Shown here one piece after another: positions 45,200 to 53,311 of a stretch of DNA of 53,311 bases. Below the pieces are notes generated by a model. The model searched no databases. It had not been told where the DNA came from and saw nothing but the letters and a program-made list of their open reading frames with translations. The stretch is taken from NCBI GenBank assembly GCA_030149365.1, contig JASBRP010000012.1, positions 1 to 53,311 of the forward strand. The letters run 5' to 3'. Both the position numbers and the translations under genes were made by a program. Within the stretch, counting starts at the first letter, position 1; each line of letters starts with the position of its first letter. This DNA comes from Solimonas sp. (lineage in GTDB: Bacteria > Pseudomonadota > Gammaproteobacteria > Nevskiales > Nevskiaceae).

Positions 45200-48100
45200 A
45201 TGGAACGGGTAAGGCGCCGCTATTGGACCTGGGCAGTGACCCTGTTCGCCGGTGCGGTGATCTTTGCCGCGGCCGTCAGCGGCGTGTTCCAGCTGGCCGT
45301 GCTCGCGCTGCCCAGCTATCGCGAGGAAATCTCCGCCTGGGTTACCCGCGTGGCCGATCGGCCGGTGGATATCGGCGGCATCAACCTGGTGTGGCGCGGC
45401 GTCTATCCGCGCCTGGATCTCACCGATATCACGCTCTACGACGAAGACGGCAGCGAAGCCCTGACGGCGCATCGCATCAGCCTGGGCTTCTCCAGCACGC
45501 GCCTGCTGTTCGGCGAGCTGATGCCGACGCGCATCGAGCTCAACGGCCTGAGCATCGCCGCCGACGTGGACGAGGAAGGGCAGCTCAGCGTCGCCGGCTT
45601 CGATGCGCTGGGCGGCGAGGCCTTCCCGAAGAACGATCGCCTGATCAAGGAGCTGCGCCGTTTCCAGCGCGTGCGCCTGAGCAACTGCGAGGTGCGCTTC
45701 ACGCACGCCGGCCTGGGCCGCAGCCCGGCCGAGTTCACCCTGGTGGCCGGCGAGATCGACCGTACCCGTTCCGGCTTCGATGTCGAGGCCGACATCCGCC
45801 TGCCGCCGGTCTACGGCGAGCGCGTGGAACTGGCGGCGAGCATCGACGGCGACGTCGCCGACCCGCGCAGCTGGAGCGGTGACTTCAGCGCCGAATTGCT
45901 GCGCATGGCGCCGCAGGCCTGGCTCAAGTCCTGGCTGCTGCCCGGCGCGCAGGTGCAGGCCATGGACCTGACGCTGCGCGCCGAGGGTGAAGTGGGGCAG
46001 GGCCGTCTGCGCAAGATGCGGCTGCGTGCCGAGAGCGATGCCTTCGTGGTGGCGCGCGCCGGGCATGCCTGGCAGGGCAAGGAGCTGGACGCACAGGCCA
46101 CGGTCACGGCCGAGGACCGCGGCTGGCGGCTGGATATCGACCGGCTGGAGCAGGACGACCAGCCCATGCTGCGCGGCCACCTGCGCTACCGCCCATTGGC
46201 GCCGCAGGGCTACGAGCTGGACGCCGACATCGACGACCTGCAGCTCGGACGCTTCACGCCCTGGCTGGCCTACCTGCGCGATGCCTCGCCGGGGCTGCGC
46301 CGCGCCGCGGGCCTCAGCGGTGAGCTGGATGGCCTGGTGCTGCGCCTGCGCCAGGGTGACGACGGTCTGCACTACTCGCTGAAGTCGGATTTCCGCGAGA
46401 TCGCCCTGGCCGGTGATCCCGCCTTGGGCCTGCGCCGCCTCAGCGGCCAGTTCAGCACGACCGAGGCGGCAGGCCGCCTGAAGCTGGCCGAGGCGCCGGT
46501 GGAGCTGCGCCTGCCGCGCGAGTTCAAGGCGCCCCTGGCCTTCGAGGCACTGAGTGCCGAGCTGCAATGGCAGCGTGCTGCCGCTGGTTGGACGCTGCGC
46601 GCGCCGGACTTCGCCTGGCGCCTGGCCGGCAGCAAGGGCAGCGGCCGGCTGGAGCTGCAGTTGCCGGATGCGGAGGGCGCCTCGCCGGTGATCGACCTGG
46701 CGGCACGCTTCAGCGCCGAGAATGCGGTGGCGCTCAAGCCCTTCATGCCGATGCACTGGGGTGAACACCTGCGCGACTGGTTGCAGAAGGCGATCCGGCA
46801 GGGTCGGGTGCCGCGCGGCGACCTGGCGATCCGCGGGGCGCTGTCGGACTTTCCGTTCGACAAGGGACGCGCCGGCGAATGGAAGCTGGACCTGGACATC
46901 AGCGGCGCCGATTTGGCCTTCGCGCCAGACTGGCCCGCGATCTCGGACATCGACGCGCGCCTGGCCTTCCGCGGCAACGGCCTGAGCATCGAAGGCGACA
47001 CGGGCCGCTTGGCCGGCAACCGCATCAGCAGCGTTCGCGCCTCCATTGCGGACTTCCACGACAGCCTGCTGCACATCGACGGAGAGGTGGCCGGCGAGAC
47101 GGCGCGCTTCTACGACTTCCTGCGCAACTCGCCGCTGCGCAAACCGCTGGCGGGGCTGGTCAACCATACCCGTGCGTCCGGGCCGGCACGCGTGGCCGTG
47201 AGCCTGGATATCCCGCTGCACCACGTCGACGCCACCGAAGTGGCCGGCACCGTGGGACTGGAGGGTGTGCAGCTGTTCTACGAGGGGCTGGACTATCCGG
47301 TCGACGACATCCGCGGCGAGCTGAGCTTCACCGGCCATGGCGTGGAATCGCAGCAGCTCGATGCGCGCCTGGGCGAGCTGGTGCTGGATGCGCATATCGA
47401 GCCGCGCGCCAAGACCGCGGGCGTGGTGGTGGTGGAGTTCCCGTTTGCGCCCAAGCCCTCGGGCGGGGTCAGCGACTACATCCCCGAGCTGGTGCGCGGC
47501 AAGCTGTCCGGCGAGTCGCGCTGGCGCGCGGAGTTGCCGCTGGATGCCAGCGACGCGGCGTTGGTGTTGACCAGCGACCTGCGCGGGACCGCGGTGCAGC
47601 TGCCGGCGCCGCTGGGCAAGGCGGCGGCGGAGAGCTCGCCGATCCGCCTCAGCTTCGGGGCTGACACGGCGCCGATGCGCATCCGCCTCGATTATGGCCA
47701 GCGCCTGGGTGCGGACATCGCCTATGCCCGCGAAGGGCAGGCGCTGAAGCCGCGTGCTGCGCAATTCAAATTGGGCGGCGGCATGCCGCCCGCGGCGGAA
47801 GGCCGCGGCATGGTGGTGACCGGCGATCTGCCGGAGCTCGATGCCGGCCCCTGGGCGGCGATCCTCTTCGCACCCAGTGCCCCGGGCAGCTCGGCCGCCA
47901 CGCCGGATGGCCTGAACCTGCGTGAGGTGGACCTGTCCGCCAACCGCTGGATGTTCGATGACTTCATCCTGGGCGGCATGCGGCTGCGTTGGAATCCTTC
48001 GACGGAAGGCTGGCGCGCGGACCTCAGCGGCGATGCCGCCGAGGGCGAGCTGCGGTATGCCCGGGCCGGCACAGGCCTGCTGACCGGCCGACTCAAGCGC

Positions 48101-48973
48101 CTGGGCGTGCAGACGCGGCCGCAGCTGCCGGCCACCGCGGCGGCCGGCGACACCGCGCCGGCACGCGATCCGCGGCAGTGGCCGCTGTTCGACATCGATT
48201 GCCAGCGCCTGATGGCCGCCGACCAGGAACTGGGCCACCTGCAGCTGCGCAGCTCGCGCATCGCCGATGGCCAGCGCCTGGATTCGCTGTTGATCAACGG
48301 TGGCAAGCTGGATCTGACGGCCACCGGCAACTGGCAGCGCAATGCCGCGGGGTCCACTGCGGCGCTCAAGTTCGAACTCGGCAGTTCCGACGCGGCCGCG
48401 GTGCTGCAGTCGCTGGGCTACAACCCGACGCTGACCGCCAAGTCCAGCCGTTTCACCGGCGAGCTCAACTGGAATGCCGCGCCGCGGCTCGACTGGCAGC
48501 AGGCCAGCGGGCGCATCCGCATGGATGTGGAGAGCGGTGCGCTGAAGGCGGTGGAGCCCGGTGCCGGGCGCGTGCTGGGCCTGCTCAATCTCTACGCCAT
48601 CCCGCGCCGCCTGATGCTGGACTTCCGCGACGTGGTGAACTCGGGCCTGGGCTTCGACAAGCTCAGCGGCAGCTTCCAGCTCGGCGACGGCCAGGCCCGC
48701 ACCAGCGACATGGAGATCAGCAGCACCTCGCTGCGCATGGAGATGCGCGGGCGCATCGGCCTGGTGGCGCGCGATTTCGACCAGACCGTGAAGGTTTATC
48801 CCGACGTATCTTCCGGCGTGACCCTGGGCGCGGCCCTGCTCGGTGGCCCCGCGTTGGGTGCGCTGGTGCTGCTGGCGCAGCAGGTGCTGGACAAGCCGAT
48901 CGACCAGGTTACCCAGCTCAGCTACCGCGTCACCGGCAGCTGGGACAATCCGCGCGTCGAGCGCGGCAACTGA
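45200..48973 (+). CDS. yhdP: YhdP family AsmA-like protein
   Basis: 1257 residues, normal for YhdP. An N-terminal membrane anchor (about 10-35, WAVTLFAGAVIFAAAVSGVFQLAVLAL) precedes a very long periplasmic beta-rich region (DUF3971 then AsmA-like C-terminal domain: LDWQQASGRIRMDVESGALKAVEPGAGRVLGLLNLYAIPRRL is represented near the end). YhdP, TamB and YdbH form bridges that carry phospholipids between the membranes. ATG 45200 has only weak upstream pairing. A 12-codon ORF and nit follow. Confidence 0.94.
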   Translation: MERVRRRYWTWAVTLFAGAVIFAAAVSGVFQLAVLALPSYREEISAWVTRVADRPVDIGGINLVWRGVYPRLDLTDITLYDEDGSEALTAHRISLGFSSTRLLFGELMPTRIELNGLSIAADVDEEGQLSVAGFDALGGEAFPKNDRLIKELRRFQRVRLSNCEVRFTHAGLGRSPAEFTLVAGEIDRTRSGFDVEADIRLPPVYGERVELAASIDGDVADPRSWSGDFSAELLRMAPQAWLKSWLLPGAQVQAMDLTLRAEGEVGQGRLRKMRLRAESDAFVVARAGHAWQGKELDAQATVTAEDRGWRLDIDRLEQDDQPMLRGHLRYRPLAPQGYELDADIDDLQLGRFTPWLAYLRDASPGLRRAAGLSGELDGLVLRLRQGDDGLHYSLKSDFREIALAGDPALGLRRLSGQFSTTEAAGRLKLAEAPVELRLPREFKAPLAFEALSAELQWQRAAAGWTLRAPDFAWRLAGSKGSGRLELQLPDAEGASPVIDLAARFSAENAVALKPFMPMHWGEHLRDWLQKAIRQGRVPRGDLAIRGALSDFPFDKGRAGEWKLDLDISGADLAFAPDWPAISDIDARLAFRGNGLSIEGDTGRLAGNRISSVRASIADFHDSLLHIDGEVAGETARFYDFLRNSPLRKPLAGLVNHTRASGPARVAVSLDIPLHHVDATEVAGTVGLEGVQLFYEGLDYPVDDIRGELSFTGHGVESQQLDARLGELVLDAHIEPRAKTAGVVVVEFPFAPKPSGGVSDYIPELVRGKLSGESRWRAELPLDASDAALVLTSDLRGTAVQLPAPLGKAAAESSPIRLSFGADTAPMRIRLDYGQRLGADIAYAREGQALKPRAAQFKLGGGMPPAAEGRGMVVTGDLPELDAGPWAAILFAPSAPGSSAATPDGLNLREVDLSANRWMFDDFILGGMRLRWNPSTEGWRADLSGDAAEGELRYARAGTGLLTGRLKRLGVQTRPQLPATAAAGDTAPARDPRQWPLFDIDCQRLMAADQELGHLQLRSSRIADGQRLDSLLINGGKLDLTATGNWQRNAAGSTAALKFELGSSDAAAVLQSLGYNPTLTAKSSRFTGELNWNAAPRLDWQQASGRIRMDVESGALKAVEPGAGRVLGLLNLYAIPRRLMLDFRDVVNSGLGFDKLSGSFQLGDGQARTSDMEISSTSLRMEMRGRIGLVARDFDQTVKVYPDVSSGVTLGAALLGGPALGALVLLAQQVLDKPIDQVTQLSYRVTGSWDNPRVERGN

Positions 48974-48986
48974 ATTGGAGACGCAC

Positions 48987-49025
48987 ATGGATCCAGCCAT
49001 CGCAGCGATCCAGCACGCAGGCTGA
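48987..49025 (+). CDS. 12-codon ORF mimicking the nit N-terminus
   Basis: ATG 48987 follows GGAG with a 6-base spacer and encodes MDPAIAAIQHAG, then TGA. The next gene, nit, begins [10 protein letters not shown]. Nine codons align with 8/9 identical residues and about 21/27 identical bases, and most base differences are silent. It could be a relic of a duplicated 5' end or a translated leader for nit. It may not be a functional protein. Confidence 0.5.
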   Translation: MDPAIAAIQHAG

Positions 49026-49072
49026 ACTCCGATAGCCCGATACGAATCCAAATGCGCCAGGATGGAAATCAC

Positions 49073-49891
49073 ATGAACCCCGCGATCGCCGCCATCCAGA
49101 TGAACAGCTCCGACCGCCTGCCGGACAACCTGGAGGCCGCCGGCCAACTGCTGCGGGAGGCAGCGCGCCAGGGTGCCTGGCTGGCGGTGCTGCCCGAGAA
49201 TTTCGCCTTCATGGGCGCGCGCGAGCGCGACAAGCTGGCGCATGCCGAGGCGCCGGGGCAGGGGCCGATCCACAGCTTCCTCTCGGCGATCTCGCGCGAA
49301 CTGGGTCTCTGGGTGGTGGCCGGCACCATTCCCCAGGCGGTGCCGCAGGATCCGAACCGGGTGCTGGCGGCCAATCCGGTCTATGCCGCGGACGGCAGCC
49401 TGTCGACGCGTTACGACAAGATCCACCTGTTCGACGTGGAAGTGCCCGGCGGCGAGAGCTATCGGGAGTCCAACAGCATCCGCCCGGGCGAGCCGGACAC
49501 CGTGGTGGCCCAGACGGCGGGCGGCGGGGTCGGCCTGTCGGTCTGCTACGACCTGCGCTTTCCCGAGCTGTACCGCCGCCTGGCGGCCGACGGGGCTGAA
49601 ATCCTCTGCGTGCCCTCGGCCTTCACGGCGAAAACCGGCGAGGCGCATTGGGAAACCCTGCTCCGTGCCCGCGCCATCGAGAACCAGTGCGTCGTCGTGG
49701 CGTCCAATCAGTGGGGCGAACATGCAGGTGGCCGCCGTACCTGGGGCCACAGCATGATCGTCGGACCCTGGGGCGAGGTGCTGGCCTGCCAGGCCGAAGG
49801 TGCCGGCGTGGTGCTGGCACGCCCCGACCGCGAGGCGCAGGCGAAACTGCGCCAGGATTTCCCCGTGCTGTCGCACCGCCGTCTCGCGTGA
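49073..49891 (+). CDS. Carbon-nitrogen hydrolase (Nit family)
   Basis: 272 residues from ATG 49073, preceded by AGGATGGA; an ATG 21 bases earlier is less likely. The nitrilase triad is E42 (LPENFAF), K116 (DKIHLFDV) and C158 ([10 protein letters not shown]). It is closest in pattern to Nit1/NIT2-type omega-amidases that repair deaminated glutathione. The nit-tldD order is conserved next to yhdP in gammaproteobacteria. Confidence 0.93.
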   Translation: MNPAIAAIQMNSSDRLPDNLEAAGQLLREAARQGAWLAVLPENFAFMGARERDKLAHAEAPGQGPIHSFLSAISRELGLWVVAGTIPQAVPQDPNRVLAANPVYAADGSLSTRYDKIHLFDVEVPGGESYRESNSIRPGEPDTVVAQTAGGGVGLSVCYDLRFPELYRRLAADGAEILCVPSAFTAKTGEAHWETLLRARAIENQCVVVASNQWGEHAGGRRTWGHSMIVGPWGEVLACQAEGAGVVLARPDREAQAKLRQDFPVLSHRRLA

Positions 49892-49904
49892 GACCATCAG
49901 GACC

Positions 49905-51353
49905 ATGAACGACACCCCGATTGCTGTTGCCCGCCAGACCCTGCTCGAGCCCACCGGCATCGACGACACCGCGTTGTCGCGGCTGCTCGACGGCCTGATG
50001 AAGCCGGGTATCGAGGAGGCAGACCTGTACTTCCAGCATTCGCTGACCGAGGCCTGGTCGCTGGAGGACGGCATCATCAAGAGCGGCTCGCACCACGTGG
50101 AGCAGGGCGTGGGCGTGCGCGCCGTGGCCGGCGACAAGCAGGGCCTGGCCTACTCCGACGAGCTGCGCCTGGAAGCGCTGAGCGATGCCGCCGGCGCGGC
50201 CGGCGCCATCGTGCGCCAGGGTCAGCAGGGTGCGGTGCAGGCCTTCGCGCGCCGCGCGGAGCCCAAGCCACTGTATCCGGCGATCAATCCCATCCAGTCG
50301 ATGGCCACGCCGGAAAAGCTGGCGCTGCTGCGCCGCGCCGATGCCGCCGCGCGCGCTGCCGACAGCCGCGTGCAGCAGGTCAACGTCAACCTGGCGGTGA
50401 ACTTCGAGGCGGTGCTGATCGCCGCCACCGACGGCACCCTGGCCGGCGACGTGCGCCCGCTGGTGCGCATGGACGTCAGCGTCATCGTGGAGCACAACGG
50501 CCGCCGCGAGCAGGCCCATGCCGGCGCCGGCGGGCGCGGCACCATCGCCGAGTTCCTGGGCGGCGACCAGCCCGAGACGCTGGCGCAGCAGGCCGTGCGC
50601 CAGGCCCTGGTGCAGCTCGACGCCGTGCCGGCCCCGGCCGGCACCATGACCGTGGTGCTCGGCCCCGGCTGGCCGGGCGTGTTGCTGCACGAGGCGGTGG
50701 GCCATGGGCTGGAAGGCGACTTCAACCGCAAGGGCACCTCGGCCTTCTCCGGCCGCATCGGCCAGAAGGTGGCCTCCGAGCTCTGCACCATCGTCGACGA
50801 CGGCACGCTGCTGAACCGCCGCGGTTCGCTGAGCGTGGACGACGAGGGCACGCAGACCCAGTGCACCACGCTGATCGAAAACGGCATCCTGCGCGGCTAC
50901 ATCCATGACAAGCTCAACGCGCGCCTGACCGGCGTGCGCCCTACCGGCAACGGTCGCCGCGAGTCCTATGCGGCGCTGCCGATGCCGCGCATGACCAATA
51001 CCTACATGCTGCCCGGCCCGCACGATCCGCAGGAGATCATCGCCTCGGTGAAGAAGGGTATCTACGCCGTGAACTTCGGCGGTGGCCAGGTGGACATCAC
51101 CTCCGGCAACTTCGTGTTCTCCGCCAACGAGGCCTACCTGATCGAGGACGGCCGCGTGACGCGCCCGGTGAAGGGCGCCACGCTGATCGGCAATGGCCCG
51201 GAGTCGCTGACGCGCATCAGCATGGTCGGCCATGACCTGAAGCTGGACACCGGCGTCGGCATCTGCGGCAAGGACGGACAGAGCGTGCCGGTGGGTGTGG
51301 GCCAGCCGACGCTGAAGATCGACGGCCTCACCGTGGGCGGTACCCAGGGATGA
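49905..51353 (+). CDS. tldD: Metalloprotease TldD
   Basis: 482 residues from ATG 49905. The zinc-binding [11 protein letters not shown] motif and [12 protein letters not shown], and the C-terminal [35 protein letters not shown] are typical, with [21 protein letters not shown] preceding. TldD works with TldE/PmbA in peptide processing (microcin B17, CcdA). PmbA is not in the window. Its stop overlaps the SRPBCC gene. Confidence 0.97.
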   Translation: MNDTPIAVARQTLLEPTGIDDTALSRLLDGLMKPGIEEADLYFQHSLTEAWSLEDGIIKSGSHHVEQGVGVRAVAGDKQGLAYSDELRLEALSDAAGAAGAIVRQGQQGAVQAFARRAEPKPLYPAINPIQSMATPEKLALLRRADAAARAADSRVQQVNVNLAVNFEAVLIAATDGTLAGDVRPLVRMDVSVIVEHNGRREQAHAGAGGRGTIAEFLGGDQPETLAQQAVRQALVQLDAVPAPAGTMTVVLGPGWPGVLLHEAVGHGLEGDFNRKGTSAFSGRIGQKVASELCTIVDDGTLLNRRGSLSVDDEGTQTQCTTLIENGILRGYIHDKLNARLTGVRPTGNGRRESYAALPMPRMTNTYMLPGPHDPQEIIASVKKGIYAVNFGGGQVDITSGNFVFSANEAYLIEDGRVTRPVKGATLIGNGPESLTRISMVGHDLKLDTGVGICGKDGQSVPVGVGQPTLKIDGLTVGGTQG

Positions 51354-51811
51354 TCCGCCTGCGCTTCGAGAGCCGGCTGGCCACGCCGGCACCGGACGTA
51401 TTGGCCGAGGCGCTGACCATGCGCGGCGTCAACGCCGAGCTGATGCCGCTGGTGCGCATGAGCTACCCGCGCGAGGTGGAGAACTTCGACCTGCAGCAGG
51501 CACCGCTGAAGCAGACACTGTTCCAGAGCTGGCTGCTGTTGGGCGGCGTGATCCCGATGGATCGTCATGCGCTGACCTTCGAGGCCCTGTACGACAATGG
51601 CTTCGACGAGCGCTCCACCTCCTGGGTGCAGCGCGTGTGGATCCACCGCCGCCGCATCGTCGAGCAGGGCAAGGGTTGCATCGTTACCGACGAGCTGGAG
51701 TTCCAGCCGCGCTTGCCCCTGCCCGGAGGGCTTGCCGCCGCGCTGGCCCGCCGCGTGTTCGAGCATCGGCATGCACGGCTGCGCGACCGCTATGGCGTGC
51801 TGCCCGACTGA
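51350..51811 (+). CDS. SRPBCC (START-like) family protein
   Basis: 153 residues. The layout, with strands through [28 protein letters not shown] and a long C-terminal helix ([20 protein letters not shown]), resembles SRPBCC ligand-binding proteins such as polyketide cyclase-like and StAR-related members. The ligand is unknown. It overlaps the tldD stop by 4 bases (ATGA), implying coupled translation, and precedes rsmD by 42 bases. Confidence 0.8.
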   Translation: MIRLRFESRLATPAPDVLAEALTMRGVNAELMPLVRMSYPREVENFDLQQAPLKQTLFQSWLLLGGVIPMDRHALTFEALYDNGFDERSTSWVQRVWIHRRRIVEQGKGCIVTDELEFQPRLPLPGGLAAALARRVFEHRHARLRDRYGVLPD

Positions 51812-51853
51812 AGGCGGTTGACCGCGCGCGCGGTTCTTGATTAATTGCGGTCC

Positions 51854-52429
51854 ATGGCAAAAAGGCCTCCAGGGAAACTGCGGATCATCGGTGGGGAGTG
51901 GCGCAGCCGTATCGTCGAGTTCGACGGCGACAGCGGCGCCCGGCCCACGCCGGACCGCGTGCGCCAGACGGTGTTCGACTGGCTGGCTCCCACCATCCAC
52001 GGCACGCGCTGCCTGGACCTGTTCGCCGGCAGCGGTGCCATGGGCCTGGAGGCGCTGTCGCGCGGCGCCACGCATTGCACCTTCGTGGAGAACGGCAACC
52101 GCCAGGCCACGATGATCAAGGCCGCCCTGCTGCATTTCAAGGCACCGACCACGAGCTGGGACGTCACCGGCATGGACGCGGTCTACTTCCTCGACCAGAG
52201 CTGGCACCGCTATCACGTGGTGTTCCTCGACCCACCCTACGCCAGCCCGCTGCTGGACCGCGCGCTGCAGGAGCTGCCGCGCGTGCTGGTGCCGGACCAG
52301 AACCGCATCTACCTGGAGTGGCCCGAGGGCAAGCCGCTGACGCTGCCACCGGGCTACGAACTGCTGCGGGAGAAGCAGGCTGGTCAGGTATGCTTCGGCC
52401 TGGCGCGGTATCAGCATCCCCCCAAATAA
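51854..52429 (+). CDS. rsmD: 16S rRNA (guanine(966)-N(2))-methyltransferase
   Basis: 191 residues from ATG 51854; a TTG 9 bases earlier is possible. KLRIIGGEWRSR, the SAM-binding LDLFAGSGAMGLEALSRGA and the catalytic DPPYA are complete. It methylates G966 of 16S rRNA in the 30S subunit. It is paired with coaD, as in many bacteria. Confidence 0.96.
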   Translation: MAKRPPGKLRIIGGEWRSRIVEFDGDSGARPTPDRVRQTVFDWLAPTIHGTRCLDLFAGSGAMGLEALSRGATHCTFVENGNRQATMIKAALLHFKAPTTSWDVTGMDAVYFLDQSWHRYHVVFLDPPYASPLLDRALQELPRVLVPDQNRIYLEWPEGKPLTLPPGYELLREKQAGQVCFGLARYQHPPK

Positions 52430-52509
52430 ATCCTCGCGCGCGCCGCGCGCCCGGTCACGGATGACCGGAGCGGAACACAGCCTCACGGATGGCCCCACCA
52501 AGGAAGCAC

Positions 52510-53004
52510 ATGTCCGTCATCGCGGCCTATAGCGGCACCTTCGACCCGATCACCCTGGGTCATCTCGACATCATCACGCGCGCTTCGAAGATGTTCCCGA
52601 AGCTGATCGTCGCGGTGGGCTACAACATCGCCAAGAACCCCAAGTTCAGCCCCGAGGAGCGCGTGGCGCTGATCCGCGACGTGGTACATGACCTGCCCAA
52701 CGTTGAGGTGAAGGCCTTCAGCGGGCTGGTGGTGGATTTTGCGCGCGAGAACGGCGTGACCGTGCTGGTGCGCGGTGTGCGCACGGTGGGCGACGTGGAA
52801 TACGAAAAGCAGATGGCGGTGATGAACCGCGATCTCTACGCCAATCTCGATACGGTGCTGCTGGCGCCTTCGCCGGAGTATGCGCACCTATCGTCGTCGC
52901 TGGTGCGTGAACTGGCGGGGCTGGGTGCGCCGGTGGAGAAGCTGGTGCCCAAGGCGGTGGTGCCGGTATTGTTGCAGAGGTTTGGCAGGGACGGAAAGAA
53001 GTAA
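52510..53004 (+). CDS. coaD: Pantetheine-phosphate adenylyltransferase
   Basis: 164 residues from ATG 52510 with AAGGAAG just upstream. AAYSGTFDPITLGHLDIITRA (T/HxGH motif), LVRGVRTVGDVEYEKQMAVMNR and YAHLSSSLVRELAGLG are family signatures. It makes dephospho-CoA from 4'-phosphopantetheine and ATP. An in-frame ATG 21 bases earlier lacks a ribosome-binding site. A REP-like palindrome starts 11 bases after the stop. Confidence 0.98.
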   Translation: MSVIAAYSGTFDPITLGHLDIITRASKMFPKLIVAVGYNIAKNPKFSPEERVALIRDVVHDLPNVEVKAFSGLVVDFARENGVTVLVRGVRTVGDVEYEKQMAVMNRDLYANLDTVLLAPSPEYAHLSSSLVRELAGLGAPVEKLVPKAVVPVLLQRFGRDGKK

Positions 53005-53015
53005 CAGCGCCATCT

Positions 53016-53040
53016 CCCTCTCCCCGTTACGGGGAGAGGG
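53016..53040. repeat. REP-like palindrome after coaD
   Basis: CCCTCTCCCC-GTTAC-GGGGAGAGGG is a perfect 10-base stem, followed by TTGGGGTGAGGG. It belongs to the same family as those at 391, 7606, 29030 and 29107. It may act as a transcription or mRNA-stability element after coaD. Confidence 0.7.
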
Positions 53041-53135
53041 TTGGGGTGAGGGGCGGCGAACTTTCGGTGGAGAGCCAAGGCCATGGTGCCGGCGACTACG
53101 CCGGTCTGGAGCTGTTGATCTCTGTTGGTTTATTT

Positions 53136-53311
53136 CGCCTAAGGGCGAGTCACTTTTTCTTTGCTTGTCCAAAGAAAAAGTAACCAAAAAGAAAGGACAC
53201 CCTCCATCCGCGGCCCCGCTGAAGCGGGGCAACCTGCCTGGTGATCGAGTGCGACGGGTCGGGCCCACAGGCCATCCATGGCCTGAGGCCCCTCGGCCGG
53301 GCTCCTGCCCG
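53136..53311. repeat. Structured dispersed repeat, right copy
   Basis: Begins with TCGCC/GGCGA arms and a perfect 11-base stem CTTTTTCTTTG-CTTGTC-CAAAGAAAAAG (53153-53180), then continues in direct alignment with the left copy (53164-53300 against 136-270). CCGGGC-TCCT-GCCCG begins the last hairpin, whose end lies beyond the window. The stem pairs CCCCGCT/AGCGGGG and AGGCCAT/ATGGCCT are kept. Open frames here are repeat-derived. Confidence 0.7.

Noticed and set aside
45000..45200. A 66-codon open frame between rng and yhdP
   Set aside because: It has no good ribosome-binding site, spans the likely promoter region and shows no recognisable protein features.
45140..50137. A 1665-codon open frame on the minus strand
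   Set aside because: It runs antisense through yhdP, nit and tldD, is low-complexity (Gln/Ala/Arg/His-rich) and reflects high-GC codon bias, not a gene.
52888..53268. A 126-codon minus-strand frame at the right end
   Set aside because: It overlaps the end of coaD and the structured repeat and matches the known pattern of spurious repeat-derived proteins.

Overview
The window is about 53.3 kb of GC-rich, densely coded gammaproteobacterial chromosome. Gene order points to the Xanthomonadales/Nevskiales (Solimonas/Nevskia-like) side of the class. Three things support this: a second rpoN beside a receiver protein and fleQ in front of fliEFGHIJK, a trpEGDC - crp/vfr - osmC - speD - coq7 block, and the short repeats typical of that group. 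This placement is an inference from synteny and was not tested by a database search.

Layout. 1-540: the tail of a probable IS481-like transposase, a structured dispersed repeat and REP-like palindromes. 540-1290: a DUF1820 gene and an NTF2-like gene. 1351-3729 (minus): a large lipoprotein with a serine-hydrolase motif. 4270-14172: flagellar regulators (rpoN, receiver protein, fleQ) followed by fliE-F-G-H-I-J-K, with a good sigma-54 promoter in front of fliE. 14163-15621 (minus): a GYF-domain membrane protein and a DsbA-like isomerase. 15778-20496: an Anbu-type proteasome cluster (Anbu peptidase and a membrane adenylate cyclase on plus; alpha-E protein and circularly permuted ATP-grasp protein on minus). 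20656-22585: minCDE. 22655-27886 (minus): an M48 protease fused to a pilin-like segment, an SDR, fadD and a YihY/BrkB protein. 28111-28971: a phasin and a small companion gene. 29310-30993 (minus): DUF6489, MAPEG and purC. 31054-35744: rpe, a candidate Trp leader peptide, and trpE-G-D-C. 35797-37875: crp/vfr, osmC and speD. 38015-38650 (minus): coq7. 38748-53004: a long housekeeping run on plus (holA, proA, nadD, rsfS, rlmH, maf, rng, yhdP, nit, tldD, an SRPBCC gene, rsmD, coaD). The window ends in a second copy of the structured repeat seen near its left edge.

How it fits together. RpoN and FleQ are encoded just upstream of the operon whose promoter carries the matching -24/-12 element, so the flagellar block looks self-regulated. 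The Anbu cluster matches a gene association described in comparative genomics (Anbu, alpha-E, circularly permuted ATP-grasp, usually a transglutaminase-like protease), thought to make and process a peptide or peptide tag. No transglutaminase gene is seen here. A class III cyclase sits in the cluster and a cAMP-receptor-type regulator lies 19 kb away, which could form one signalling circuit.

The items most worth following up are the Anbu cluster, the M48-pilin fusion, a 12-codon ORF that mimics the N-terminus of the next gene (nit), the Trp-codon leader before trpE, a palindrome over the predicted start site of the phasin promoter, the GGGAATC-type inverted repeat that occupies the nadD ribosome-binding region, and the structured repeat with compensatory changes at the two window ends. 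No rRNA or tRNA gene, CRISPR array, prophage or complete insertion sequence was seen.
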